The position numbers and the translations under genes are program-made. 64,000 nt of DNA from Streptomyces sp. NRRL S-31 (GTDB lineage Bacteria; Actinomycetota; Actinomycetes; Streptomycetales; Streptomycetaceae), in the NCBI RefSeq assembly GCF_000718775.1, contig NZ_JOCB01000093.1:43155-107154 (forward strand), written 5' to 3'. The notes under the pieces are model-generated. The model saw only the letters and a list, made by a program, of their open reading frames with translations. It was not told where the DNA came from and did no database searches. This document shows, piece after piece, positions 55,236 through 63,277 of this stretch (position 1 is the first letter of the stretch; each line of letters opens with the position of its first letter).

Positions 55236-58100
55236 TCACCCGACGGCTCCCCGCTGGTCGACCTCCGTCAGGTAGAGGCGGGCCAGCTGCACACGCGACC
55301 GGATGCCCAGCTTCTCGAACGCGTGCCGCACATGGGTGTTCACCGTGTGCGGGGACACGAACAGCCGCTCCGCCGCCTGCCGGTTGGTCGCCCCGTGCGC
55401 GATCAGGCGTACCACGCCCAGCTCCGACGGGGTCAGTCCGCGCCACCCGGCGCCCGGCACGTCGGCCGCCGGGGCTGCCGTTCCGGGCTTGGCACCCGGC
55501 TTGACCCCGAGCTTGCGCAGCCGGCCCCGGACACGCCGGACGTTCCGGTGGGCGCCGCACGCCTCGTACCCCTCCAGCGCCCGCTCGAAGCGGCCCCGCG
55601 CCTCGGGCGACCCCGCTTCCGCCAGCAGTGCACCGGCGTCCTCCCACGCCTCTGCCCCGAGCAGCGGTCGAGCGGTTCCGTACCGCTCCGCCGCCGCCAG
55701 GAGCCGGTCCGGGTCACCGTCCAGGAGTCCGCGCACATGCGTGGCCACTGCTGCGAACAGGCTGAATCGGGGACTGCGCTGCGCCCTGTGCTCGGCGAAC
55801 TCCACCACGGAGACGGCGTCTTCACGCAGACCGGCGCCGAGCGCGATACGGACGAGCAGGACCGTCTCCGCCGGATCGACCGGAAGCGCGTGAACGTAGC
55901 CCCGGCGCGCGTGGGCCATGGCGAGCGGCAGGTGACGCTCGGCCGGGCCGAGATCGTCCCGGTACGCCATGGCGATCAGGGTGACCCACGCGCCGATCCC
56001 GCGCTGCCGCGGGTCGTCGCCCGACAGACAGGCGTCGGCCCGGGCCGCGCACTCCTCCATCGCCGCGTCGTCCCCCATGTGGAAGGCCACGCGCGCCCGG
56101 GTGCACAGGGCCGCCGATTCCCCCATGAAGGAGACCCCGGTGGCCGCGGCCTCGGTCTCGGCGGACGCCAGTTCCCGCGCGGCCTGCGCCAACTGACCCG
56201 CGTCCAGCAGGAGTCGGGCCCGGGCGTTCCGCCACAGGGGCAGCAGTGCCCGTCGGCCACGCTGTTCCGCCTCGTTCGCCGCCTCCTCCACGAGGTCCCG
56301 CGCGCTTCGGTCGTCCCCGGACAGGCCCAGCAGCGCGGCACGCCAGCTCGTGGCGAGGGCCACCTCCGGCAGGGTGGCGGCGTGGGCGGGGTCGAGGTGC
56401 GCGACGCCCGCGGCGGCGGCCTCGCTGTGCTTCAGGGCGTCGGCCCAGTGGTGCCGGTGGCAGGCGCTCATCGACCGCAGTATCCGGTGCGTCAGTTCAC
56501 TGACCGGGTGCGTACCACGCGTCCGCATCAGGGACTCGGCCATGCCGCCACCGCCGGCCTCCCCGGCCTCGCCCGCCAGCAGGCGGTTGAGCAGGGTGGT
56601 CAACAGGAGCTGGTCCTTCAGGGCGACCGGGACATCGCGTCGGCGATGGACGTGGCGGACCTGGGCGTCGGGCTGCCGGACATGGAACTGGCTTCCCATA
56701 CGGGCCAGTTCGAGACATGCCTCGGCGTGCGTGAGGGCATCGGGCGCGGTCTGGACGACCCGGCGGGCCAGGTCTCGTGCCCCGGCGATGTCCCCGGACT
56801 GCCACAGCAGGGGGATGAGCTCCGCCGACAGCCGCTGCCGCTCGGGGCACACGTCCGCGGTGAGTTCCACGGCGCGCTTGAGGTATCGGGCCGCGCTGCC
56901 CGGCGCCACGGCGGCCAGCTCCTGTGCGGCGGCCCGCAGGACGCGCCCGGCCTGAGCGTCGCCGGGCTCCGCGAGGTCGACGAGCTCGGGGGCCAGCGAC
57001 ACCGCCGGCACACCCGCCTTCATCCGCGCCTCCACCAGGCGCCTGCGGATGGACGTGCGCACGGGCCCCGGGAGGGTGGCCGCGATCGCCTCGCGCACCG
57101 CCGTGTGCGGGAAGGACAGCCGGTCGTGACCGGCGTGCAGCAACTGGGCGGCGAGGACCTCGCGCAGGGGCCGGAGCAGGGTCGGCTCGCGGCGGCCCAT
57201 CACCTGGGACAGGTGCTTGACGGTGAGGGAACCGCCCAGCACCGAGGCGGTCAGCACCAGTTCCCGGCCGTCCTCGGAGAGCTGGTGGAGACGGCGGGTG
57301 ACCAGCGGAGCGAGGACCGTCGACGCGTCGGCCGGTCCCTCGGCGGCGGTGGGGGAGCCGTGCCCGAGGTGCGCGCAGAACTGCCGTACCAGACCCGGGA
57401 GTCCGTCGAGGTAGGGCAGGTAGGGTGCCGCCGCCGCGGCTCGCGGGCCGAGGATGTCCTGAGCCATCTGCCGTACGGCCTCCGGGGCGAGCGGCGGCAG
57501 TTCGAGGTGGGTGGCCCGGCCGGAGAGCAGATCCCGGCGCAGCGTGCGCACGGCCGGGGCGTCCGGGTGGGCGCGGGAGGCGAGCACCCACAGCAGGGGG
57601 AGCCCGGCGAGCCGCGCGGTGAGCGTGCGCACCGCCAACAGGGTCAGGTCGTCGCAGTCGTGCACGTCGTCGAGGAGCAGGACGAGCGGCCGTTCCAGAG
57701 CGAGGGCGCGGAGCCGGTCCCCGACCTCCCGCAGCAGCCAATAGGACTCCCCCTCCTCGGGCGAGCCGGCGCGCGGCCCGTGGGCGAGGCCGTCGGTCTC
57801 GGCGGAGAGGGCGTCCAGCAGCGGCGCCAGGGGAGTGAGCTGCCCGCGTGCCAGCCCGGCACCCGTGAGCACCCGGGCCCCGGCCAGGGCCGCCTCGGTT
57901 CCGGCACCGGCCAGCATGCGGGACCTGCCCGCACCGGGCGGCCCCTCGATCCACAGGACTCCCCCGCCGTTGCGGTGGACGTGCCGGCGAACCCACTGGG
58001 TGAGCAGTTCCTGTTCCGTCCTGCGCCCGCGTACGGGGAGTGCGGACACCTCGTCGGCGGCACCGGCCGCTGTCCGTGAATCGTCAATCGCCTGGCTCAA
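55236..58100 (-). CDS. large ATP-binding LuxR-family (LAL) regulator
   Basis: The protein has 954 residues. TTG 58100 follows GGAGG with a 5-nt spacer. The N-terminal AAA/STAND ATPase has WIEGPPGAGRSRML (Walker A with Arg in place of the invariant Lys) and PLVLLLDDVHDCDD (Walker B). Then come about 550 residues of TPR-like helices, and the C-terminal LuxR HTH (GLTPSELGVVRLIAHGATNR, then SPHTVNTHVRHAFEKLGI). LAL proteins are often pathway activators. The nearest targets would be the convergent MFS gene or the divergent HdeD-like group, 581 bp away. Confidence 0.92.
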   Translation of the reverse strand: MSQAIDDSRTAAGAADEVSALPVRGRRTEQELLTQWVRRHVHRNGGGVLWIEGPPGAGRSRMLAGAGTEAALAGARVLTGAGLARGQLTPLAPLLDALSAETDGLAHGPRAGSPEEGESYWLLREVGDRLRALALERPLVLLLDDVHDCDDLTLLAVRTLTARLAGLPLLWVLASRAHPDAPAVRTLRRDLLSGRATHLELPPLAPEAVRQMAQDILGPRAAAAAPYLPYLDGLPGLVRQFCAHLGHGSPTAAEGPADASTVLAPLVTRRLHQLSEDGRELVLTASVLGGSLTVKHLSQVMGRREPTLLRPLREVLAAQLLHAGHDRLSFPHTAVREAIAATLPGPVRTSIRRRLVEARMKAGVPAVSLAPELVDLAEPGDAQAGRVLRAAAQELAAVAPGSAARYLKRAVELTADVCPERQRLSAELIPLLWQSGDIAGARDLARRVVQTAPDALTHAEACLELARMGSQFHVRQPDAQVRHVHRRRDVPVALKDQLLLTTLLNRLLAGEAGEAGGGGMAESLMRTRGTHPVSELTHRILRSMSACHRHHWADALKHSEAAAAGVAHLDPAHAATLPEVALATSWRAALLGLSGDDRSARDLVEEAANEAEQRGRRALLPLWRNARARLLLDAGQLAQAARELASAETEAAATGVSFMGESAALCTRARVAFHMGDDAAMEECAARADACLSGDDPRQRGIGAWVTLIAMAYRDDLGPAERHLPLAMAHARRGYVHALPVDPAETVLLVRIALGAGLREDAVSVVEFAEHRAQRSPRFSLFAAVATHVRGLLDGDPDRLLAAAERYGTARPLLGAEAWEDAGALLAEAGSPEARGRFERALEGYEACGAHRNVRRVRGRLRKLGVKPGAKPGTAAPAADVPGAGWRGLTPSELGVVRLIAHGATNRQAAERLFVSPHTVNTHVRHAFEKLGIRSRVQLARLYLTEVDQRGAVG

Positions 58101-58681
58101 GGCAACCTCCAGGGGTCCGTGTTCACTGCGATGGACGGGGCGCGACACCGTGAGGCGTCCGTGCCGGGGACCCGGGCGCCCGAGGGCGGGACGGGTGCGG
58201 ACACCGCGTCGCCGGCCGATCGGGTGTACGGCCGTTCCCCGTGCGGGGCGCGGCCGTTCCCGCGTCTGTCGACATGGTGGCCGGTGCCGGGCCCGCCTGG
58301 CTGTCGAGACCGCCTGAGAGGTGTTACGGGGGCTCCCCAGAAGGGATGTCGGGAAAACCCCACGGCGAGAGCCCGCCGCTGCCGCCTCCTCGCGCCGCGC
58401 AGTGGTCCGCCCCGGGACCCTCCCGGATGCCCGCGCCCGCACCCGTCTGGCCCGGCAGCGCACGCGTATCCGCCGGCCCAGCAGCCCTGTTGTGGGGCAC
58501 TCCCCACGCCGGCACCCCGGGATGTCCCGTAGATGGTGTCGAGGCCGCACTACAGCCGGGACGGCGGACCGGCCGCGAGACTGGAGGCCCGCCGATCAAC
58601 GGCCGGACCCACACCATGACGAGCACGTGTGCCGGGTGCGCTGGACGCGCCCCGGTCCCGAGAGACGGGGAAGTGAAAGAG
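58101..58681. other. 581-bp divergent gap, no supported gene
   Basis: The gap lies between the LAL regulator and the HdeD-like gene. It has coding-like GC content, but no frame has a ribosome site. It presumably holds both promoters, and no symmetric operator was noted. Confidence 0.5.
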
Positions 58682-59293
58682 ATGGCGCAGATGGAAGCCG
58701 TGCGGTTCGAGGACCGGGCCGTGCCGGTCCGGGCGATGGTGAGCGCGATCCGCGGCATCCGCGTACGCGACCGCGTCACCAGGCTGACCGGGGCCTTGGT
58801 CTCCGTGGGTGTCGGCGGCACGCTGCTGCTGATGCCGGGACCGACCCGGATGGCGACAGGGGTCGTCTTCGGGGTGCAGTTCGCCGTCCAAGGCGTGCTC
58901 CAGATGTTCGCCGCGCGGGAGGCGAGGGTGCCGGTGCCCGTGCGCTGGCTGCTGGCGGCCGGCGGAGGCGTCGTCCTCTTCCTGGCCGTCTCCTTCTTCC
59001 GCGGCCACGCCGACTCGGTGTTCCTGCTGGGGCTGTGGACGGGCTTCGGTCTGCTTCTGCGCGGCTTCACGATGGCCGTCTCGATGATGCCGTCCTCGGT
59101 CGTTCAGGTGGTCGCCTATGACGACCTGCTGAACGCGTTGATCGTCTCGGTCGGTCTCTTCATGACCGCTTTCCCCTTCTCGTCCCTGGGGCAGCTGGCC
59201 TCCCTCGCCGGTCTCGCCCTGATGCTCACCGGGCTGGTGGAGGCCGTCGGCGCCTCCCGCCGACCGGGCCGCACGGTGCGCGCGCTGCGCTGA
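58682..59293 (+). CDS. HdeD/DUF308-type membrane protein
   Basis: The protein has about 203 residues from ATG 58682; GTG 58673 is possible. It has six hydrophobic segments in three pairs (LTGALVSVGVGGTLLLM, WLLAAGGGVVLFLAVSFF, LASLAGLALMLTGLVEAVG), as in the HdeD acid-resistance family. The role is unproven in actinobacteria. It lies at the head of a group of membrane and developmental genes. Confidence 0.75.
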   Translation: MAQMEAVRFEDRAVPVRAMVSAIRGIRVRDRVTRLTGALVSVGVGGTLLLMPGPTRMATGVVFGVQFAVQGVLQMFAAREARVPVPVRWLLAAGGGVVLFLAVSFFRGHADSVFLLGLWTGFGLLLRGFTMAVSMMPSSVVQVVAYDDLLNALIVSVGLFMTAFPFSSLGQLASLAGLALMLTGLVEAVGASRRPGRTVRALR

Positions 59294-59417
59294 ACGAACG
59301 GCTCGCCGACTGCCCGGCTGTCCGCGCCACGCGGTCTTCGGGGGGACCGACTCCCCCGCCGCGGAGCGGTTCCCGCACGGTGCGGCGCAAGATCCGGTCT
59401 TCTACAGGAGGTTTCCC

Positions 59418-59825
59418 ATGAGCAAGTGGCAGCACACGATCCGGCTCACCCGTTGGCTCGCCGGCCGGCGCCTGCCCGTGCCGATCGTGTGTGAGTTCTC
59501 GTTCGACCCCGCCGATCCGCTGGCCGTCAGTGTCACCTTCCGCACCGAGCGTCAATATCCGCCGCGGTGGGTGTTCGCCCGCGAGCTGCTGTGCGAGGGA
59601 TTCATCGCCCGATCCGGCCAGGGAGACGTGCAGATATGGCCGGAGTACGACGAGGAAGGCGGCTGTTCCCTGTGGATCCAGGTGGGCAACGCCAGCGGTA
59701 CGGCACTCTTCGAGGCGCCGGCCCGGCCGGTCGCCGAGTGGCTTGCCCACTCCTATGCGATGGTTCCCCGGGGCCGGGAGCTGGCGCATGTGAACTGGGA
59801 CGCCCTGGCCCAAACGTTCCAATAA
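59418..59825 (+). CDS. SsgA-like sporulation/cell-division regulator (SALP)
   Basis: The protein has 135 residues. ATG 59418 follows AGGAGG with a 7-nt spacer. It is a typical SALP: LPVPIVCEFSFDPADPLAVS, FRTERQYPPRWVFARELLCE, and VQIWPEYDEEGGCSLWIQVG. These proteins occur only in sporulating actinomycetes and guide septum placement and spore-wall formation. Which of the paralogues (SsgA-G) it is cannot be told. An A/T-rich terminator follows. Confidence 0.92.
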   Translation: MSKWQHTIRLTRWLAGRRLPVPIVCEFSFDPADPLAVSVTFRTERQYPPRWVFARELLCEGFIARSGQGDVQIWPEYDEEGGCSLWIQVGNASGTALFEAPARPVAEWLAHSYAMVPRGRELAHVNWDALAQTFQ

Positions 59826-59851
59826 GACAGCCATATCAGCTCAAGAGAACC

Positions 59852-59892
59852 AAGTCATCACCTGAACGACTGTGTCGATCAGGTGATGACTT
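59852..59892 (+). terminator. intrinsic terminator with T-rich tail
   Basis: A perfect 13-bp stem (59852-59864 with 59880-59892) has a 15-nt loop and runs into TTTATTT. It is unusually A/T-rich for this genome. It lies 27 bp past the SsgA-like stop. Confidence 0.8.
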
Positions 59893-60082
59893 TATTTGTC
59901 GAGTCTTAGGTTAGTTCTCAGCAGGGGGTAACACCAGTACGGACCCAAGTGGTGGCACCGGACCAGCCATGGCGAGAGGACGAGGCGTAGTATCTGTGGC
60001 AGCACCTGAGACACGCCCGCACATGACACACATCGAAGAAGCGTCTTCGTCCAAGAGCCGAACCACAGGGAGGGTCCGCGGC

Positions 60083-60655
60083 ATGCCGGAAGCCAAGTCG
60101 ACCACCACCGAGCTGCTGACACATTACAGTTCCCAGCTGGCACAAGACCTCGAACGGAATGTGCGGGAGCAGGACCAGGTCCGCAGCGAGATCGAGTCGC
60201 TTCAGGCCCGCCTGCTGACGTTGCAGCACGACCACACGGTGCTCGCGACCATGCGGCAGGCGCTGGAGAGCGGCATCCCGCTCCAGCAGGTCCCGGCGTC
60301 CGCGACGCCCGTGCAGGGGTACGACCTGCCCACTGCCTCGGCACCGGGTGCCGCCCGGCGGAAGCAGAAGACGCCGACGCTGGTCGCGCTGATCCGGGCC
60401 CATCTGGCCGAGCGGTCGGAGCCGTGCTCGGCGGCGGAGATCGCCACCGCGCTGAGCGAGGCGCACCCGGACCGTGTCATCAAGACGACCGTGGTGCGTA
60501 CGACCCTCGAAGGGCTGGTCGCCCGGAGCAGTGTGCGGCGCCTCAAGCAGGGGCATTCCGTGTTCTACACGAGCCTCGAACAGAACGGGGAGCGGAACCC
60601 GCGCGAGAGCCGGGCAGAGGCGGGCACCGCCGCCCGGGCCGCTAACAGTGACTGA
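60083..60655 (+). CDS. coiled-coil plus winged-helix protein, putative regulator
   Basis: The protein has 190 residues from ATG 60083 (GGGAGGG upstream, long spacer); an upstream ATG at 60023 has no ribosome site. The N-terminal 60 residues form a coiled coil (LLTHYSSQLAQDLERNVREQ, RSEIESLQARLLTLQHDHTV). Residues about 100-165 form a winged helix (TLVALIRAHLAERSEPCSAA, EIATALSEAHPDRVIKTTVV). No family name is recognised. A DNA-binding role is inferred. Confidence 0.65.
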   Translation: MPEAKSTTTELLTHYSSQLAQDLERNVREQDQVRSEIESLQARLLTLQHDHTVLATMRQALESGIPLQQVPASATPVQGYDLPTASAPGAARRKQKTPTLVALIRAHLAERSEPCSAAEIATALSEAHPDRVIKTTVVRTTLEGLVARSSVRRLKQGHSVFYTSLEQNGERNPRESRAEAGTAARAANSD

Positions 60656-60740
60656 AACCGTCCGCTCGACGGGCCGCGGCGACCACGCCGTCCGGCTTCC
60701 GGCCGGAGGCGGTCCCCGGAGACGGTGCGCGGCTCTCGTG

Positions 60741-60768
60741 TGTCATGCAGGTGTCATGCAGGTGTCAT
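60741..60768 (+). promoter_or_regulatory. 11-bp tandem repeats upstream of the WhiB-like gene
   Basis: TGTCATGCAGG occurs at 60741-60751 and 60752-60762, and a third partial copy begins at 60763 (TGTCATAAATG). The spacing is about one helical turn, so protein subunits could stack on one face of the DNA. They lie about 150 bp before the gene. Confidence 0.65.
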
Positions 60769-60909
60769 AAATGTCGTCGACTCACCTTGAAGTCTGGCTG
60801 TCAGTCATCTGACCGATGCGGCACACCCCCTTCCGTAAGGAGCATAAAGACACCGAAACCCTGCCGAACGCCTTGGATGCGGACCGGCGGGGGCGGAAGG
60901 AGGAGAAAG

Positions 60910-61245
60910 ATGCGAACCAGACTGCTGCCGCTGCTGAGCGACTGGGAATGGCAGGAACGAGGCGCCTGCCGTGGAATGAGCAGCGCCGTGTTCTTCTCGC
61001 CTCCGGGGGAGAGGGGCCACCGGCGCCGCCGGCGGGAGGAGCGGGCTCGCCTGATCTGCGGCCGGTGCGAGGTCATCGAGGAATGCGCCGCCATGGCCCT
61101 CGACTACAACGAGCGGTACGGCGTGTGGGGCGGGATGTCCGCGGGCGAACGCCGGCACGTCCTCGACTCGAACGGACAGGACACCGGCCTGGGGGCCGGT
61201 GAGACCGGGCCGTGTGCGCAAGGAGTCTTGGACCCGTCCGTGTGA
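60910..61245 (+). CDS. WhiB-like (Wbl) iron-sulfur protein
   Basis: The protein has 111 residues. ATG 60910 follows AGGAGGAG. Four Cys at 20, 50, 53 and 59 give the C-x29-C-x2-C-x5-C cluster ligands of the family, followed by the GVWGG turn (RYGVWGGMSAGERR). Wbl proteins hold a 4Fe-4S cluster and bind the principal sigma factor. They act in development and redox response. The C-terminal tail after the GVWGG turn is acidic and Gly-rich rather than strongly basic. Confidence 0.93.
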   Translation: MRTRLLPLLSDWEWQERGACRGMSSAVFFSPPGERGHRRRRREERARLICGRCEVIEECAAMALDYNERYGVWGGMSAGERRHVLDSNGQDTGLGAGETGPCAQGVLDPSV

Positions 61246-61665
61246 GCAAGCGGGCAAGGGCCACGTCCACGCCCCGGTTGGCCTTGATCCGGATCAGTGC
61301 CGCCCCCTGCCCCGCCCGCTACTGCGGGCGGGGCAGGGGGTGTACCCGTGTGGGGCATCCGGCGGCGGAACATGTCCGGGTCCGCCTGCGAAGACGCGAG
61401 ATCAAGGCGGCCATCCCGGGGCCTGCCGACCGCGGACCGCAACCGCGACAACCGCCACGAGCCGGGCTCCCGGGGCGGTCGGCCGTCGAAGCCCGGCAGG
61501 ACCGGCGACCGCGAGCGCCGTTCCGTCGAGCGCGGGACCCCTCGCCCGCACGCCACCGGGCCGGGGACACCGGAAACGACAAGCCGGCCGCCCGCTACGA
61601 GACGACCGTGCTTGTCGCGGTTCCCGACAAGTGGCTGTGACCACCGCTTTCCCTCACGGACCCTT
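61246..61665. other. 420-bp gap between convergent Wbl and PrsW genes
   Basis: It contains the strong hairpin at 61303-61340. The rest, to 61665, shows no frame with a ribosome site and no recognised RNA. Confidence 0.5.
61303..61340. terminator. 17-bp hairpin terminator
   Basis: A perfect 17-bp G/C stem (61303-61319 with 61324-61340) with a TACT loop lies 57 bp past the Wbl stop. It is the strongest hairpin in the window. Confidence 0.85.
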
Positions 61666-62511
61666 TCAGGCCCGGACGGGGACGCGGGCGTGGGCGTGGG
61701 CCGGGCGCGGCGCGGCCAGGCGGTGCGTGGCGTAGATGAGGAAGGACAGGCTGAGGGCCGCCAGTATGACGTAGGCGGTGTCGTTGTCGAAGCTGTCCCA
61801 CGCCGTGTGCAGGGCCACCGCGACGGCGAACACCAGGACGAACACGCCGACCGCCGCCCTGCGGCGGTGCTGTGCCGTCACCACCGACCACAGCGCGGCG
61901 GCCGTGAGCCCGGTCCACGCCATGTGGGCGGCGGGGCTCAGCAGGCCCCGCAGCATCAGCAGATCGTCCACGGCCCGCAGGTCGCCACCGGAGTTGATGA
62001 GTTCGACGAAGGCGTAGCCCATGGTCTCGAACACGGCGAAGCCGGCGCCGGAGGCGACTCCGAGGAGCAGTCCGTTGCCGGGCTGCCGGTCGCGGATGGC
62101 CAGCATCACGAGGAACGGGACGATGAGCTTCGCGGTCTCCTCGATCAGACCGACGGCCGCCATCGGGAGGACGTCCATCAGCAGCAGGGTCCGGTACTCC
62201 AGGAAACCGGCCGTGGCCACCCCGATCGCACCGCCGGCCAGCGCGGTGGCCCCCACGGTGCCGACGCCGACCCCGAAGTCGAGGCGTCGGCCCGCCACGA
62301 AGGTGACGAAGGCACCCGGGACCAGGGCCGCCCCGAAGAAGATCAGGGCGGGCACCAGGTTGGGGTTCCGGGTGGAGACGAGCGCGGAGTGGATGAACCA
62401 GAACATCAGCAGACCGGCCAGCAGGACGGCGAGCCAGCCCCAGCGGCGGCTGAAACCGAGCAGTCGGCTCCGCTCGGTGCGAGTCGGTTGTTGTGTGAGG
62501 GTTACGGACAC
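61666..62511 (-). CDS. PrsW-family intramembrane metalloprotease
   Basis: The protein has 281 residues. GTG 62511 follows GGGGAGG. About eight membrane segments are present. PrsW motifs: GLIEETAKL (the EExxK motif), GFAVFETMGYAF, AAHMAWTGL and ALHTAWDSFD; the His and Glu residues would bind zinc. In Bacillus PrsW starts anti-sigma factor cleavage, and the substrate here is unknown. Confidence 0.92.
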   Translation of the reverse strand: MSVTLTQQPTRTERSRLLGFSRRWGWLAVLLAGLLMFWFIHSALVSTRNPNLVPALIFFGAALVPGAFVTFVAGRRLDFGVGVGTVGATALAGGAIGVATAGFLEYRTLLLMDVLPMAAVGLIEETAKLIVPFLVMLAIRDRQPGNGLLLGVASGAGFAVFETMGYAFVELINSGGDLRAVDDLLMLRGLLSPAAHMAWTGLTAAALWSVVTAQHRRRAAVGVFVLVFAVAVALHTAWDSFDNDTAYVILAALSLSFLIYATHRLAAPRPAHAHARVPVRA

Positions 62512-62717
62512 GGATTCCTCCCCGGACGGATGGCGATGGGTCCTAGGGTGCCCGTGCCGGTGGCGGCGGACATCACACGTTCATGTGCTTCTGCTTCCGC
62601 ATCCGCCCCCGGTCGGCGTGACAGGCGTCGCAGGGCGTCCATAGCTCACATGTGTGATGCCGGGACGCAGGGAGGCACGACAGTATGAGGGCTCGGACAG
62701 CAGTGAGGAGTCCTCAG

Positions 62718-63158
62718 ATGTCTGGCTTCCCCCACCGCAGGGACGACATGGCGGGCCATCCCGACGCCTTCGAGATGCGCGAGCGCTACGCCCGTGTCCT
62801 CGGCGCACATGACGTGGCCTTGGTGAACGGGCCGATCTTCCTGGTCGGCCTGTTCTTCGCCGCGTCCCCCTGGATCCTGCACTTCGCCGGGACGGACGGT
62901 GATCTCGCGGTGCACGACCTCGTCGTGGGCGCCGCCATCTGCCTCCTCGCCCTCGGGTTCACCGTGGCCCCCGAGCGCATGACCGGGATGAGCGGTGCCC
63001 TCGGCGTGACCGGCGTCTGGATGCTCCTGTCACCGTGGGTGGTGGGCCGGCACCCGGGCCGGGGCGCCGTCCTCGGCAGCGTGCTCCTCGGCACCCTGGC
63101 CCTGGTGCTCGGACTCGTGTCCGGGGCCATGGTCCGCCGCGCCAACCGAGTGCTGTGA
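62718..63158 (+). CDS. SPW-repeat membrane protein
   Basis: The protein has 146 residues. ATG 62718 follows GAGGAG. Four membrane segments are arranged as two repeats, each with the signature SPW (FAASPWILHF and LLSPWVVG). The function of the family is unknown. It is often next to stress genes, and here FtsH follows by 119 bp. Confidence 0.88.
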   Translation: MSGFPHRRDDMAGHPDAFEMRERYARVLGAHDVALVNGPIFLVGLFFAASPWILHFAGTDGDLAVHDLVVGAAICLLALGFTVAPERMTGMSGALGVTGVWMLLSPWVVGRHPGRGAVLGSVLLGTLALVLGLVSGAMVRRANRVL

Positions 63159-63277
63159 CCCGCCGGTCCCGTCCTCCCACCACCCGCGCCCCGCCCGGAC
63201 GCCCACCCTTGCCCGCCCGGGCGCTCACCCCTTCCCCGCCCGGCCCCTCCATGCCGCTCCTCAAGGAGAAGAGACCG

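Noticed and set aside
54999..58079. 1026-codon plus-strand frame opposite the LAL regulator
   Set aside because: It is the antisense of a gene with Walker and LuxR motifs, and the composition is that of a shadow frame.
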